A stretch of 64,000 bases of DNA from Sphingomonas japonica (lineage in GTDB: Bacteria; Pseudomonadota; Alphaproteobacteria; Sphingomonadales; Sphingomonadaceae): assembly GCF_006346325.1 (NCBI RefSeq), contig NZ_VDYR01000001.1:434001-498000 (forward strand). Reading direction: 5' to 3'. This document shows, one piece after another, positions 35,886 to 43,870 of this stretch. The translations under genes were made by a program, and so were the position numbers. Positions within the stretch are counted from its first letter, which is position 1, and every line of letters begins with the position of its first letter. The notes under the pieces were generated by a model. It ran no database searches. It was not told where the DNA came from and saw nothing but the letters and a program-made list of their open reading frames with translations.

Positions 35886-36743
35886 TTACTTGCGCGCGCC
35901 GGTCATCCGCTTGACCTTGTCGATCGCGCGATAGGCGGTCGATTTCACCACATTCTGGTCCGGAAAGCGCTTCGGCGCGGCCGGATTCATCCCGGCATCG
36001 CGCAGGATCGCGTTGAGATTGTGGGCATATTGCTCGCGATAGCTCCATTCCGACCGCCAGGTGATCGAGAACGACACCGAGGTCGTCGGCCCGTTCTGGA
36101 CCCAGTGCGGCGCCTTGACCGGAACGTAGATCGCCTCGCCCGGCTCGAGCGACACCGGGGTGCCGCGGTCGCGCACGGCTTCGTCGAAGGGCAGGTTGCG
36201 GTGCGCGCCGCGGTGGAATGCCTCGTGCGCTTCGGTCCTGACGACGTCGGTGTCGGTGGGATCGAACACCGTCATCACCTTCGATCCGCGGATCTGCAGC
36301 AGGATATTATGTTCGGGATCGAAGTGGAACGGCGTGACCGCGTTCGGCGACGACACGAAGATGAAGCCCTCGCGCTTGAGCATCTTGCCGGTACGGCGCG
36401 CGACCAGCGGCTCGATCTCGTCGAGAACCCGGTCGAGCAGCGCCTTGTAGATCGGATCCTGCTCGACGAACTTGAGCACCATCCAGGAGCCATTCTCCTC
36501 GATCGAGCGGATCGAATCCGCGATCGACAGCCCGTTATGCTCGAGCTGGTCGGGATCGATCCCGACCGGGATGTTCGCCAGATTCTGTTCGACATCGACC
36601 GGCCGCATCCGCCCGGCCAGCGCGATCAGCGCTTCGAGCTCGAACAGCTCGTGCCCCGACAGCCGGTGCGTGATCCGGCCCGCAATCTCGGGATAGAGGG
36701 TGAGAAACGTGGCGCGGCTGCCCGCATCGAAGACATCAGTCAT
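35886..36743 (-). CDS. Cupin-8/JmjC-like Fe(II)/2-oxoglutarate oxygenase
   Basis: A 285-residue protein with a double-stranded beta-helix. The metal motif is visible as His-x-Asp in VTPFHFDPEHNILLQIRGSK and the distal histidine in IYVPVKAPHWVQNG. LLQIRGSKVMTVFDP is the usual 2-oxoglutarate side. Cupin-8 proteins hydroxylate proteins or small molecules; target unknown. The second of two adjacent ATGs was chosen because it overlaps the preceding GNAT-like gene by 8 bases (ATGACTGA). The pair is therefore translationally coupled and may act on the same pathway. Confidence 0.85.
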   Translation of the reverse strand: MTDVFDAGSRATFLTLYPEIAGRITHRLSGHELFELEALIALAGRMRPVDVEQNLANIPVGIDPDQLEHNGLSIADSIRSIEENGSWMVLKFVEQDPIYKALLDRVLDEIEPLVARRTGKMLKREGFIFVSSPNAVTPFHFDPEHNILLQIRGSKVMTVFDPTDTDVVRTEAHEAFHRGAHRNLPFDEAVRDRGTPVSLEPGEAIYVPVKAPHWVQNGPTTSVSFSITWRSEWSYREQYAHNLNAILRDAGMNPAAPKRFPDQNVVKSTAYRAIDKVKRMTGARK

Positions 36744-37875
36744 CATCGTCGACCTGCTTGGGAGGGGAAGGGGAGGCGCGCCGCGCCTTGAGCGACGCAT
36801 AGCCGGTTTCGAGCGCGCGCGCGGCGGCGAAGCGGATGCGGCGGTGCCAGCCCGCCAGCGGGATCGACACGCGCACGATACCGCGTCGCTCTGCCCACAG
36901 GCTGTTGATCATCGGATGGTTCTCGGCCGCGCAGCTGTCCATCCAGGCGATGTCGGGGCGGTCGAGGATCGCGTAATTGTCGAGCTGGACGAGGACGCCG
37001 GGGGAAAAGCGGGCAAATTCCTCGTCGAACGCGATCTTGAACGATGCGCTGCCGGGCGGGCTGAGGAAATTGACCAGCATCGCCAGCGGGCGGCCGTCTA
37101 GTTCGAGCCTGAGGATCTCCAGCCTCCCCATCGCATGCGCCTGTGTTAGCGCGGCGCGAAAGAAGCCGTCCTTAGCCGGATCGCTGCCAAGCGCGGAGCC
37201 GGCGCGGCCTTTCCAGCCCGAGCGTTCGAGCGCGAGAAAGGCGTCGCACCATTCGTCGATATCGTCGTGCGCGGCGATGCGGCGCGTGGTGACGGTGCCG
37301 AGTTCGCCGAGGCGGTTGGCGAGCCGCTTGAGCTCCTTGCGCTTCTTCTTGCGCACGGTGGTTTCGTAATAGCGCGCTGCATCGAGATCGCTGGCGAGCA
37401 GCGCACGTTCGACGCGCTGGACGACGTCGCAGCGGCGGCCGCGTGCGGCGGCGACGGTGCACATCGCGCGATGTACGGGACCGTCCTCGACGATTGCGGT
37501 ACAATGGAGCAATGCCGCCGGTCCAGCGGATGCGTCGAGCGCCGACAGCATCGCGTCCCACGCGGCCTGTTCCTGCCCCGCACGCAGCAGCGGCCCTCCG
37601 AGGAATGCGTTGGCATGGACCCAGTTTTGGAGATTGGCGACGGGTAGGCGGTAGTAGCTGCGATGCCGCTCGATCGGCATCAGTCCGGCGATGCGCGGGC
37701 CGTCGAACGCAACTACGGCCTGGATCGTGGCCGCACCGGGCAGATGGTTGACGCCGGCCATCGTGAACCAGCGTTCGGTGAAGGGATTGGGCTCGGCGGC
37801 ATTCGCGGCGCAGTCGTCCCATGCCGCGGCGTGTTCGCGGCCGAGCTCGGCCAGCGACACGATCGCGCCGCGCAT
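36736..37875 (-). CDS. GNAT-fold acyltransferase of the FemAB/CelD-like family
   Basis: A 379-residue protein with two tandem GNAT-type folds as in CelD/BcsL-like and FemAB proteins. Characteristic pieces are EPNPFTERWFTMAGVNHLPG, VRKKKRKELKRLANRLGELG, ALERSGWKGRAGSALGSD and ALLVNF-like PLAMLVNFLSPPGSASFKIA, ending in MDSCAAENHPMINSLWAERR. Relatives are implicated in polysaccharide or envelope acylation. The ATG chosen is the first plausible one; the frame stays open upstream for ~100 codons, but that part runs through a repeat and lacks similarity. Coupled to the downstream cupin gene. Confidence 0.8.
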   Translation of the reverse strand: MRGAIVSLAELGREHAAAWDDCAANAAEPNPFTERWFTMAGVNHLPGAATIQAVVAFDGPRIAGLMPIERHRSYYRLPVANLQNWVHANAFLGGPLLRAGQEQAAWDAMLSALDASAGPAALLHCTAIVEDGPVHRAMCTVAAARGRRCDVVQRVERALLASDLDAARYYETTVRKKKRKELKRLANRLGELGTVTTRRIAAHDDIDEWCDAFLALERSGWKGRAGSALGSDPAKDGFFRAALTQAHAMGRLEILRLELDGRPLAMLVNFLSPPGSASFKIAFDEEFARFSPGVLVQLDNYAILDRPDIAWMDSCAAENHPMINSLWAERRGIVRVSIPLAGWHRRIRFAAARALETGYASLKARRASPSPPKQVDDDD

Positions 37876-38026
37876 CGCGGGCGCGGCAATGCACGGCGCG
37901 GGGATCGCATCGCGCGGCTCGGCAATGGCACGGGTCGAGATGGCGTGCTGGTAGATCGTGGCCTCCGGCGGTGGGTTTAGGCCGGGAGCGGTTAAGAAAG
38001 CGCGACTTGTCCTGCTCGGAGAGAAA

Positions 38027-38057
38027 GCTGGATTCCCGCTTTCGTGGCAATGACGGG
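38027..38057. repeat. Single-arm REP-like repeat
   Basis: The sequence around AAGCTGGATTCCCGCTTTCG then TGGCAATGACG is the usual half-palindrome seen near genes in sphingomonads (complement reads CGTCATTGCCACGAAAGCGG). It lies in the 250-base gap upstream of the GNAT-like gene and next to the ctrA terminator. A second arm was not seen. Confidence 0.5.
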
Positions 38058-38067
38058 GGCCACAACG

Positions 38068-38099
38068 AAAACGGCGCCGGTTTCTTCCAACCGGCGCCG
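38068..38099 (-). terminator. Rho-independent terminator of ctrA
   Basis: Perfect 11-base stem (38072-38082 CGGCGCCGGTT paired with 38089-38099 AACCGGCGCCG) with a six-base loop. On the minus strand it is followed by TTTT. It lies 26 bases beyond the ctrA stop codon, so ctrA ends here. Confidence 0.9.
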
Positions 38100-38125
38100 C
38101 TTCATTTCCCGCTCGGGTGATCGGT

Positions 38126-38845
38126 TCAGGCGACAGCCGCCAGCGGCGTTGCCATGGCCAGCGGCACTTCCTCGGCATCGCGCAGCACATAGCCGCGTCC
38201 CCAGACGGTCTCGATATAGTTCTCGCCGTCGGTCGCCATGCTCAGTTTCTTGCGCAGCTTGCAGATGAACACGTCGATGATCTTGAGCTCTGGCTCGTCC
38301 ATGCCGCCGTAAAGGTGGTTGAGGAACATTTCCTTGGTCAGCGTCGTGCCCTTGCGCAAGCTGAGCAGCTCGAGCATCGCATATTCCTTGCCCGTCAGGT
38401 GCACGCGGGCACCGTCGACCTCGACCGTCTTGGCATCGAGATTGACCGCGAGCTTGCCGGTCTTGATGACCGACTGGCTGTGGCCCTTGGAGCGGCGCAC
38501 GACCGCGTGGATGCGCGCGACCAGTTCCTCGCGGTGGAACGGCTTGACCACGTAATCGTCGGCGCCGAACCCGAACGAGCGCACCTTGCTGTCCATTTCG
38601 GCGTTGCCCGACAGGATCAGCACCGGCGTCGTCACGCGGGCGACGCGCAGCTTCTTGAGCACGTCATATCCGTGCATGTCGGGCAGCTGGAGGTCGAGCA
38701 GGATGATGTCGTAATCATACAGCTTGCCGAGATCGAGGCCTTCTTCGCCCAGGTCGGTCGTGTAGCAGTTGAAGCCTTCGGACGAGAGCATCAGCTCGAT
38801 CGCCTTGGCCACCGTGGGTTCGTCTTCGATCAGCAATACGCGCAT
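38126..38845 (-). CDS. ctrA: Cell-cycle response regulator CtrA
   Basis: The OmpR-type master regulator of the alphaproteobacterial cell cycle, motility and, in many groups, gene-transfer-agent control. The 239-residue protein begins [20 protein letters not shown]. The phosphoacceptor aspartate is in [19 protein letters not shown], the conserved lysine in [20 protein letters not shown], and the winged-helix DNA-binding domain in [20 protein letters not shown] and [18 protein letters not shown]. These are close to the Caulobacter protein. Normal length, single gene with its own terminator. Confidence 0.97.
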   Translation of the reverse strand: MRVLLIEDEPTVAKAIELMLSSEGFNCYTTDLGEEGLDLGKLYDYDIILLDLQLPDMHGYDVLKKLRVARVTTPVLILSGNAEMDSKVRSFGFGADDYVVKPFHREELVARIHAVVRRSKGHSQSVIKTGKLAVNLDAKTVEVDGARVHLTGKEYAMLELLSLRKGTTLTKEMFLNHLYGGMDEPELKIIDVFICKLRKKLSMATDGENYIETVWGRGYVLRDAEEVPLAMATPLAAVA

Positions 38846-38904
38846 CGGCTTGTTCCCCCTCATGCCGAGCCGCCCCCCTGTTGGACGCGCTCAATGGCAT
38901 TTCA

Positions 38905-38937
38905 TTAACCTAAGCACATCTGAAGGCAAAAGGTTAA
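38905..38937 (-). promoter_or_regulatory. TTAA half-sites upstream of ctrA, possible CtrA autoregulation
   Basis: Within the 99 bases between the LysR stop and the ctrA start there are two TTAA-containing elements reading, on the minus strand, TTAACC and GGTTAATG. CtrA binds TTAA-N7-TTAA or TTAACC-type half-sites and controls its own gene in Caulobacter. The spacing here does not form a full consensus site, so this is a weak prediction. Confidence 0.35.
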
Positions 38938-38944
38938 TTTCTTC

Positions 38945-39877
38945 TTATCCCGCCTGACTCCACGAGTCGCGGGCCAAGCACAGCGATTTGAAGCGGCCGG
39001 CGAGGAAATCGAGCAGCAGTTCGACCCGCGCCGGGCGGAGCGTTCCGGGCGGCGTGACGAGATGCAGCGCGCCGCTGCTGAGCGACCAGTCGGGCAGGAT
39101 TTCCTCGAGCGTGCCTGCCGCCAGATCGGCGTCGACGATGAAGTCGGGGAGCCGGGCAATGCCGAGCCCGGCGCGCAGCGACGGCAGCATCGCCTCGCCA
39201 TTGTCGGTGCTGAGCGGACCGGTAGCGCGCACCGCCGCTTCCTCGCCCCCGGGGCCGCGAAAATGCCATAGCGCCGGATTGGCGACGTTGGTGTATCCGA
39301 AACAGGCATGCTCGCCGAGTTCGGCCGGGTGCCGTGGACGCCCGTGCCGGTCGAGATAGTCGGGGCTGGCGACGATGTGGATGCGGACCGGGGCAAGGCG
39401 GCGGGCGCGCAGTGAACTGTCGGGCAGGTCGGCGATGCGCAGCGCAATGTCGATTCCTTCCGCGACGATGTCGATGCGGGCGTCGGACAGCGTCAGGTCG
39501 ATCTCGATCCCGGAATGCGCGGTGAGGAACTCCGCGATCGCCGGCGCGACGTGATGGATGCCGAACGTCATCGGAGCCGCGACGCGAATGCGCCCCGTCG
39601 GCAGCGTCGCGGTATCGCGCGCAACTTCCTCCGCCGCCTGTCCGCTCAGCAACAGCTCGCGGGCGCGCTCGGCGAGTTGCTGGCCGCTGTCGGTGAGGGT
39701 GAGGTTACGTGACGTGCGGTGGAACAGGCTGGTGCCCAACCTCGCCTCCAGGCGAGTGATCGCCTTCGACACCGTCGCTTTGGAAATGCCGAGGGCCGCG
39801 GCGGCGCCGCTGAACGAGCGATGCTCGACGACGCAGGCGAAGATCGCCCATGCTTCGAAATCGGGAAGTTTGATCAT
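38945..39877 (-). CDS. LysR-family transcriptional regulator
   Basis: A 310-residue regulator of normal length. The N-terminal HTH reads DFEAWAIFACVVEHRSFSGA followed by ALGISKATVSKAITRLEARL. The effector-binding domain begins GRIRVAAPMTFGIHHVAPAI. It is divergent from the pirin-wrbA pair, and a perfect GAAAC-N5-GTTTC dyad lies just upstream of its start. Control of the quinone/oxidative-stress genes across the gap is the natural guess. The start is the ATG giving MIKLPDFEAW; longer in-frame starts would run into the shared promoter. Confidence 0.9.
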   Translation of the reverse strand: MIKLPDFEAWAIFACVVEHRSFSGAAAALGISKATVSKAITRLEARLGTSLFHRTSRNLTLTDSGQQLAERARELLLSGQAAEEVARDTATLPTGRIRVAAPMTFGIHHVAPAIAEFLTAHSGIEIDLTLSDARIDIVAEGIDIALRIADLPDSSLRARRLAPVRIHIVASPDYLDRHGRPRHPAELGEHACFGYTNVANPALWHFRGPGGEEAAVRATGPLSTDNGEAMLPSLRAGLGIARLPDFIVDADLAAGTLEEILPDWSLSSGALHLVTPPGTLRPARVELLLDFLAGRFKSLCLARDSWSQAG

Positions 39878-39879
39878 TC

Positions 39880-39894
39880 GAAACGATCTGTTTC
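39880..39894. promoter_or_regulatory. Dyad GAAAC-N5-GTTTC, possible LysR operator
   Basis: The perfect palindrome GAAACGATCTGTTTC sits 2 bases upstream of the LysR start codon, in the divergent promoter region shared with the pirin gene. LysR proteins bind short interrupted dyads in such places. The assignment is from position only. Confidence 0.4.
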
Positions 39895-39971
39895 TGGCGT
39901 TTCCATTTACGTTCCGATCGTGCCGCCTATCTTTGCGACAATCAACCGCAGTCTTTGTCCGGAGAAGTCCG

Positions 39972-40694
39972 ATGCCAGATACCATGACCGCCGCGCGGAT
40001 CGACCGCCGCCCGTTCGCCAGTTTGGGCCATGCCGACCATGGCTGGCTGAACGCGCGCCATCATTTCAGCTTTGCCAATTATTACGATCCTGCCCGGATG
40101 GGCTGGGGATCGATACGGGTGTGGAACGACGACGAGATCGCCGGCAATAACGGCTTTCCGCCGCATCCGCACAAGGACATGGAGATCGTCACCTATGTCC
40201 GCAGCGGCGCGATCACCCATCAGGACTCGCTGGGCAACAAGGGGCGCACCGGTGCGGGCGACGTCCAGGTGATGTCGGCCGGGACCGGCGTGCGCCATGC
40301 CGAATATAATCTCGAGCCCGAGACGACGACGCTGTTCCAGATCTGGATCGAGCCGAAGCGGACGGGCGGCGCGCCGTCCTGGGGTGCCAAGCCGTTCCCA
40401 AGGGACGACCGCAGCGGCCGGTTCGTCGTGCTGGCGAGCGGCTTTGCCGAGGACGCCGACGCGCTGCCGATCCGCGCCGATGCGCGGGTGATGGGAGTGG
40501 CGCTCAAGGCCGGCGAAAGCGTCGAGCATCGCGTGGGGGAGGGGCGGCACGCTTATCTCGTCCCCGCGGTCGGCGCGATCGACATCGACGGTGTCCGGTT
40601 CGAGGCGCGCGATGGCGCCGCGCTGTCGGGCGGACAGTCCGTCACCATCACCGCAATCGACGATGCCGAGATCGTCCTGGTCGACGCCGAATAA
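39972..40694 (+). CDS. Pirin-family protein
   Basis: A 240-residue bicupin protein of the pirin/YhhW group, Fe- or other metal-binding, with quercetin 2,3-dioxygenase activity described for some members. The N-terminal cupin has the metal ligands in NNGFPPHPHKDMEIVTYVRS and SAGTGVRHAEYN. WIEPKRTGGAPSWGAKPFPR is typical of the YhhW type. The start is supported by GGAG seven bases upstream of the ATG. It is followed, after a hairpin, by wrbA, and it is divergent from a LysR regulator. Confidence 0.9.
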   Translation: MPDTMTAARIDRRPFASLGHADHGWLNARHHFSFANYYDPARMGWGSIRVWNDDEIAGNNGFPPHPHKDMEIVTYVRSGAITHQDSLGNKGRTGAGDVQVMSAGTGVRHAEYNLEPETTTLFQIWIEPKRTGGAPSWGAKPFPRDDRSGRFVVLASGFAEDADALPIRADARVMGVALKAGESVEHRVGEGRHAYLVPAVGAIDIDGVRFEARDGAALSGGQSVTITAIDDAEIVLVDAE

Positions 40695-40700
40695 CGCTCG

Positions 40701-40731
40701 GCCGTCACCCCGGCTTTCGCCGGGTGACGGC
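40701..40731. repeat. Hairpin between pirin and wrbA genes
   Basis: GCCGTCACCCCGGC (40701-40714) pairs with GCCGGGTGACGGC (40719-40731), with one bulged C and a TTTC loop. No T-run follows, so it resembles a short REP palindrome rather than a terminator. It may reduce read-through into wrbA. Confidence 0.7.
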
Positions 40732-40751
40732 TATCTGAAGGGAATTGCAAA

Positions 40752-41354
40752 ATGCCGAAAGTCCTCGTTCTCTATTATTCTTCCTATGGCCATATGAGCA
40801 TCATGGCCGATGCCATTGCCGAAGGAGCACGCGCCGCCGGTGCGCAGGTCGATGTGTTGCGCGTGCCGGAAACCGCTCCGCAGGCGGTGGTCGAAGCGGC
40901 GTATTTCAAGCAGGATCACACGCATCCGGTCATCGAAGGCATCGACAAGCTCGCCGAGTATGACGCGATCGTGATCGGATCGCCGACCCGGTTCGGACGG
41001 ATGGCCAGCCAGATGGCAAGCTTTCTCGACCAGGCCGGGGGCCTGTGGATGCGCGGCGCCCTGCACGGCAAGGTCGGCGCGGCGTTCAGTTCGACCGCGA
41101 GCCAGCATGGCGGGCAGGAGACGACGTTGTTCTCGATCATCACCAACATGCTGCACTTCGGCATGACGATCGTCGGGCTCGACTATGGCTTTCAGGGCCA
41201 GATGGGCGTCGATGAGGTCAAGGGCGGTTCGCCCTATGGCGCGACGACGATCGCCGACGGCGACGGCAGCCGCATGCCGAGCGCGGTCGAACTCGACGGC
41301 GCGCGCTATCAGGGACGCCGGGTGGCAGAGACGGCTGCGAAGCTGGCCGCCTGA
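40752..41354 (+). CDS. wrbA: NAD(P)H:quinone oxidoreductase WrbA
   Basis: A flavodoxin-like FMN enzyme that reduces quinones by two electrons, protecting against redox cycling. The 200-residue sequence has the FMN phosphate loop [60 protein letters not shown] and [20 protein letters not shown], all diagnostic of WrbA. Length is normal. It is co-directional with the pirin gene, an arrangement that fits response to quinones or electrophiles under the nearby LysR regulator. Confidence 0.96.
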   Translation: MPKVLVLYYSSYGHMSIMADAIAEGARAAGAQVDVLRVPETAPQAVVEAAYFKQDHTHPVIEGIDKLAEYDAIVIGSPTRFGRMASQMASFLDQAGGLWMRGALHGKVGAAFSSTASQHGGQETTLFSIITNMLHFGMTIVGLDYGFQGQMGVDEVKGGSPYGATTIADGDGSRMPSAVELDGARYQGRRVAETAAKLAA

Positions 41355-41424
41355 CCCGGCAGCATCGCCGCTCGCCCGTTCCCTCCGCGGGCGGGCGGCC
41401 GAAGGGTGGCCCTGCCGCGAACGC

Positions 41425-41459
41425 AAAAAAAAGGGCCGGGGATCGCTCCCCGGCCCTTT
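41425..41459 (-). terminator. Strong intrinsic terminator of the secE-nusG-rplK-rplA operon
   Basis: Perfect 13-base stem AAAGGGCCGGGGA / TCCCCGGCCCTTT with a TCGC loop, followed on the minus strand by a run of eight U (genomic A-run at 41425-41432). It ends the ribosomal protein operon and, with a shorter TTT on the other side, may also stop wrbA transcription. Confidence 0.95.
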
Positions 41460-41483
41460 CGTGTCTTGAAACCGCTTGGATAC

Positions 41484-42179
41484 TCAGGCGGCGACTTCGC
41501 TGGTGTCGACCTTGATCCCCGGGCCCATTGACGAGCTGACCGCGATCTTGCGGACATATTTGCCCTTGGCGCCGGTCGGCTTGGCCTTGACCACCGCGTC
41601 GACCAGCGCGTCGAAATTCGCGCGCAGGTCCTCGGCCGGGAACGATGCCTTGCCGATACCCGAATGGATGATCCCGGCCTTTTCGACGCGGTATTCGACC
41701 TGGCCGCCCTTGGCCGCCTTGACCGCTTCGGCGACGTTCATCGTCACGGTGCCGAGCTTGGGGTTGGGCATCAGGCCCTTGGGACCCAGCACCTTGCCCA
41801 GACGACCGACGATGCCCATCATGTCGGGCGTCGCGATGCAGCGGTCGAACTCGATCTTGCCGCCCTGGATGGTTTCCATCAGGTCTTCGGCCCCGACGAC
41901 ATCGGCGCCCGCTTCGCGCGCCTCGTCGGCCTTGGCACCCTTGGCGAACACGCCGACGCGCACCGTCTTGCCGGTACCCTTGGGCAAAGTCACCACGCCG
42001 CGGACCATCTGGTCGGCATGACGCGGATCGACGCCCAGGTTCATGGCGATCTCGATCGTCTCGTCGAACTTCGACGTCGCGTTGGTCTTGGCCAGCGCGA
42101 TCGCCTCGTCGATGTTGTACAGCTTGGCGGTATCGACCGAGGTCGCCAGCGCCTTTGCCTTCTTGCTCAGCTTAGCCAT
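41484..42179 (-). CDS. rplA: 50S ribosomal protein L1
   Basis: The 231-residue L1-stalk protein, which also represses its own operon by binding mRNA in many bacteria. Visible signatures are the N-terminal [40 protein letters not shown] and the RNA-binding signature [19 protein letters not shown]. It follows rplK by four bases. A terminator directly after it separates it from rplJL, which are usually next in line but are absent here. Confidence 0.98.
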   Translation of the reverse strand: MAKLSKKAKALATSVDTAKLYNIDEAIALAKTNATSKFDETIEIAMNLGVDPRHADQMVRGVVTLPKGTGKTVRVGVFAKGAKADEAREAGADVVGAEDLMETIQGGKIEFDRCIATPDMMGIVGRLGKVLGPKGLMPNPKLGTVTMNVAEAVKAAKGGQVEYRVEKAGIIHSGIGKASFPAEDLRANFDALVDAVVKAKPTGAKGKYVRKIAVSSSMGPGIKVDTSEVAA

Positions 42180-42183
42180 CGGA

Positions 42184-42615
42184 TCAGCCCTCCACCACTT
42201 CGAGGCCCATCGCGCGGGCGGAGCCTTCGATGATGCGGGTCGCCGCATCGATGTCGTTGGCGTTCAGGTCCTTCATCTTGGCGTTCGCGATCTCGCTCAG
42301 CGCCGAACGCTTGATCTTTCCGGCCGATACCTTGCCCGGCTCCTTCGAACCCGACTTGAGGTTCGCGGCCTTCTTGATCAGATAGCTCGCCGGCGGGGTC
42401 TTGGTCTCGAACGAGAACGACCGGTCGGCATAGACGGTGATGACGGTCGGCAGCGGCGTGCCCTTGTCCTGGTCGCCGGTCTGCGCGTTGAACGCCTTGC
42501 AGAATTCCATGATGTTGACGCCGCGCTGACCCAGCGCCGGGCCGATCGGCGGCGACGGATTTGCAGAGCCCGCGGGCACCTGCAGCTTGATATAGCCTGT
42601 AATCTTCTTTGCCAT
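42184..42615 (-). CDS. rplK: 50S ribosomal protein L11
   Basis: The 143-residue protein of the GTPase-associated centre. The N-terminal [20 protein letters not shown] with [20 protein letters not shown] and the C-terminal RNA-binding domain ([36 protein letters not shown]) are typical. An ATG nine bases upstream is possible, but MAKK is the conserved start. It lies downstream of a palindromic repeat that separates it from nusG. Confidence 0.98.
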   Translation of the reverse strand: MAKKITGYIKLQVPAGSANPSPPIGPALGQRGVNIMEFCKAFNAQTGDQDKGTPLPTVITVYADRSFSFETKTPPASYLIKKAANLKSGSKEPGKVSAGKIKRSALSEIANAKMKDLNANDIDAATRIIEGSARAMGLEVVEG

Positions 42616-42719
42616 CTCACTCACTCTGTAATGGACGGCGGGCCGAGACCCGCGATCCGGTTCAAGTTTAGCGGTTCATGCGGCAGCGAACTGCCTCCCG
42701 CACTTTCTGCTCGCTTCGT

Positions 42720-42793
42720 GCCCCGACGAAGGCCGGGGCTCAGGCGCCGCGAGCGCAGCGCCTGAAACCAGGACCCCGGCCTACGCCGGGGCC
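42720..42793. repeat. REP-like palindrome between nusG and rplK
   Basis: The left arm GCCCCGACGAAGGCCGGGGC then TCAGGCGC and the right arm GCGCCTG...ACCCCGGCCTACGCCGGGGCC form an imperfect long palindrome containing smaller stems. It fills about half of the 182-base gap between nusG and rplK in a highly expressed operon, so it must be transcribed. It could act as an attenuator or RNase barrier. Confidence 0.8.
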
Positions 42794-42797
42794 CCCG

Positions 42798-43334
42798 TTA
42801 TTTCGATCGCTCGACCTGCTCGAAGTCGAGTTCGACCGGAGTAGCGCGCCCGAAGATCGAGACCGAAACCTTGACCTTGGACTTGTCGAAATCGAGCTCC
42901 TCGACCATGCCGTTGAAGCTGGCGAACGGACCGTCGAGCACCTTGACGTTGTCGCCGATCTCGTAATCGACCTTGATCTGCTGCTTGGGGGCGGCGGCGG
43001 CTTCCTCCTTGGTATTGAGGATGCGCGCGGCTTCTGCCTCGCTGATCGGCTGGGGCTTGCCCATCGATCCCAGGAAGCCGGTCACCTTGGGCGTATTCTT
43101 GACGAGGTGATAGACGTCGTCGTTCATGTCGAGCTTGGCCAGCACGTAGCCGGGGAAGAACTTGCGCTCGGACTGGATCTTCTTGCCGCGGCGCACCTCG
43201 GTGACGGTCTCGGTCGGGACCTCCACCGACTCTACCAGCGTGTCGAGCCCCATGCGGGTAGCGTCGGCGAGGATCGATTCGCGGACCTTGTTCTCGAAGC
43301 CCGAATAGGCGTGAATGATGTACCAGCGCGACAT
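42798..43334 (-). CDS. nusG: Transcription termination/antitermination protein NusG
   Basis: The 178-residue RNA polymerase-associated factor coupling transcription, Rho and ribosomes. The N-terminal NGN domain begins MSRWYIIHAYSGFENKVRES and contains SERKFFPGYVLAKLDMNDDV and the VTGFLGS motif. The C-terminal KOW domain reads DYEIGDNVKVLDGPFASFNG. The three-residue MSR start and overall length agree with alphaproteobacterial NusG. secE lies 21 bases upstream. Confidence 0.98.
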   Translation of the reverse strand: MSRWYIIHAYSGFENKVRESILADATRMGLDTLVESVEVPTETVTEVRRGKKIQSERKFFPGYVLAKLDMNDDVYHLVKNTPKVTGFLGSMGKPQPISEAEAARILNTKEEAAAAPKQQIKVDYEIGDNVKVLDGPFASFNGMVEELDFDKSKVKVSVSIFGRATPVELDFEQVERSK

Positions 43335-43355
43335 GGGCGTAAAATTCCGTTTCTG

Positions 43356-43553
43356 TTATTCGGCGAGGCTGAGCAGCGCCTTGACCAGCGCGTCGAACAC
43401 CGAATCGACGCCGAAGAAGAACAGCGCGAGCAGCGTCGTCATGACGACGACCATGACCCCGGTCATCACCGTCTCACGCCGCGTCGGCCACACGACCTTG
43501 GCCGTCTCTGCGCGGACCTGCCGCATGAATTCGAGAGGGGACGTCTTGGCCAC
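43356..43553 (-). CDS. secE: Preprotein translocase subunit SecE
   Basis: The small SecE that clamps SecY. From the GTG chosen here the protein has 65 residues. It has the amphipathic segment AKTSPLEFMRQVRAETAKVV, the conserved WPTRRETVMTGVMVVVMTTL and one membrane helix (VMVVVMTTLLALFFFGVDSV). An ATG 39 bases upstream would add a 13-residue leader (MSGGGQIEQQVKP) and remains possible. The order tRNA-Trp, secE, nusG, rplK, rplA is the standard one. Confidence 0.92.
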   Translation of the reverse strand: MAKTSPLEFMRQVRAETAKVVWPTRRETVMTGVMVVVMTTLLALFFFGVDSVFDALVKALLSLAE

Positions 43554-43739
43554 CGGCTTCACCTGCTGTTCGATCTGCCCACCGCCGGACATGAGGCCGC
43601 TGCCCGATCCGGGGACCGGGGCCGCTTCATCCAGGCTGTAGGATAGAAGCGCGCTATCTAGCGGCTGTGGCACCCTTGCGCAAGTCGCGAGTGCACGCGT
43701 GCGAAGCGGCGGGCAGCGGAAAATCCGGCGATGCGGCAA

Positions 43740-43815
43740 TGGCAGGAGTGCACGGACTCGAACCGTGGGCCCTCGGTTTTGGAGACCGATGCTCTACCAA
43801 CTGAGCTACACTCCT
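43740..43815 (-). tRNA. tRNA-Trp (anticodon CCA)
   Basis: Read on the minus strand the 76 bases form a full cloverleaf: acceptor AGGAGTG pairing with CACTCCT, D-loop GCTCAGTTGGTAGAGC, anticodon stem TCGGT-CTCCAAA-ACCGA with anticodon CCA, and T-arm with GGTTCGAGTCC. The 3' CCA is encoded. Position upstream of secE-nusG is conserved in bacteria. Confidence 0.98.
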
Positions 43816-43870
43816 GTGCGCAGCAGCGCTTAGCGCCGCGCGTGTCGGGGCGCAAGCGCCAGCGAACCGC

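Noticed and set aside
37876..38190. 105-residue N-terminal extension of the FemAB/CelD-like protein
   Set aside because: It runs through a REP-like repeat and the ctrA terminator region, is basic and low in hydrophobic residues, and looks non-coding.
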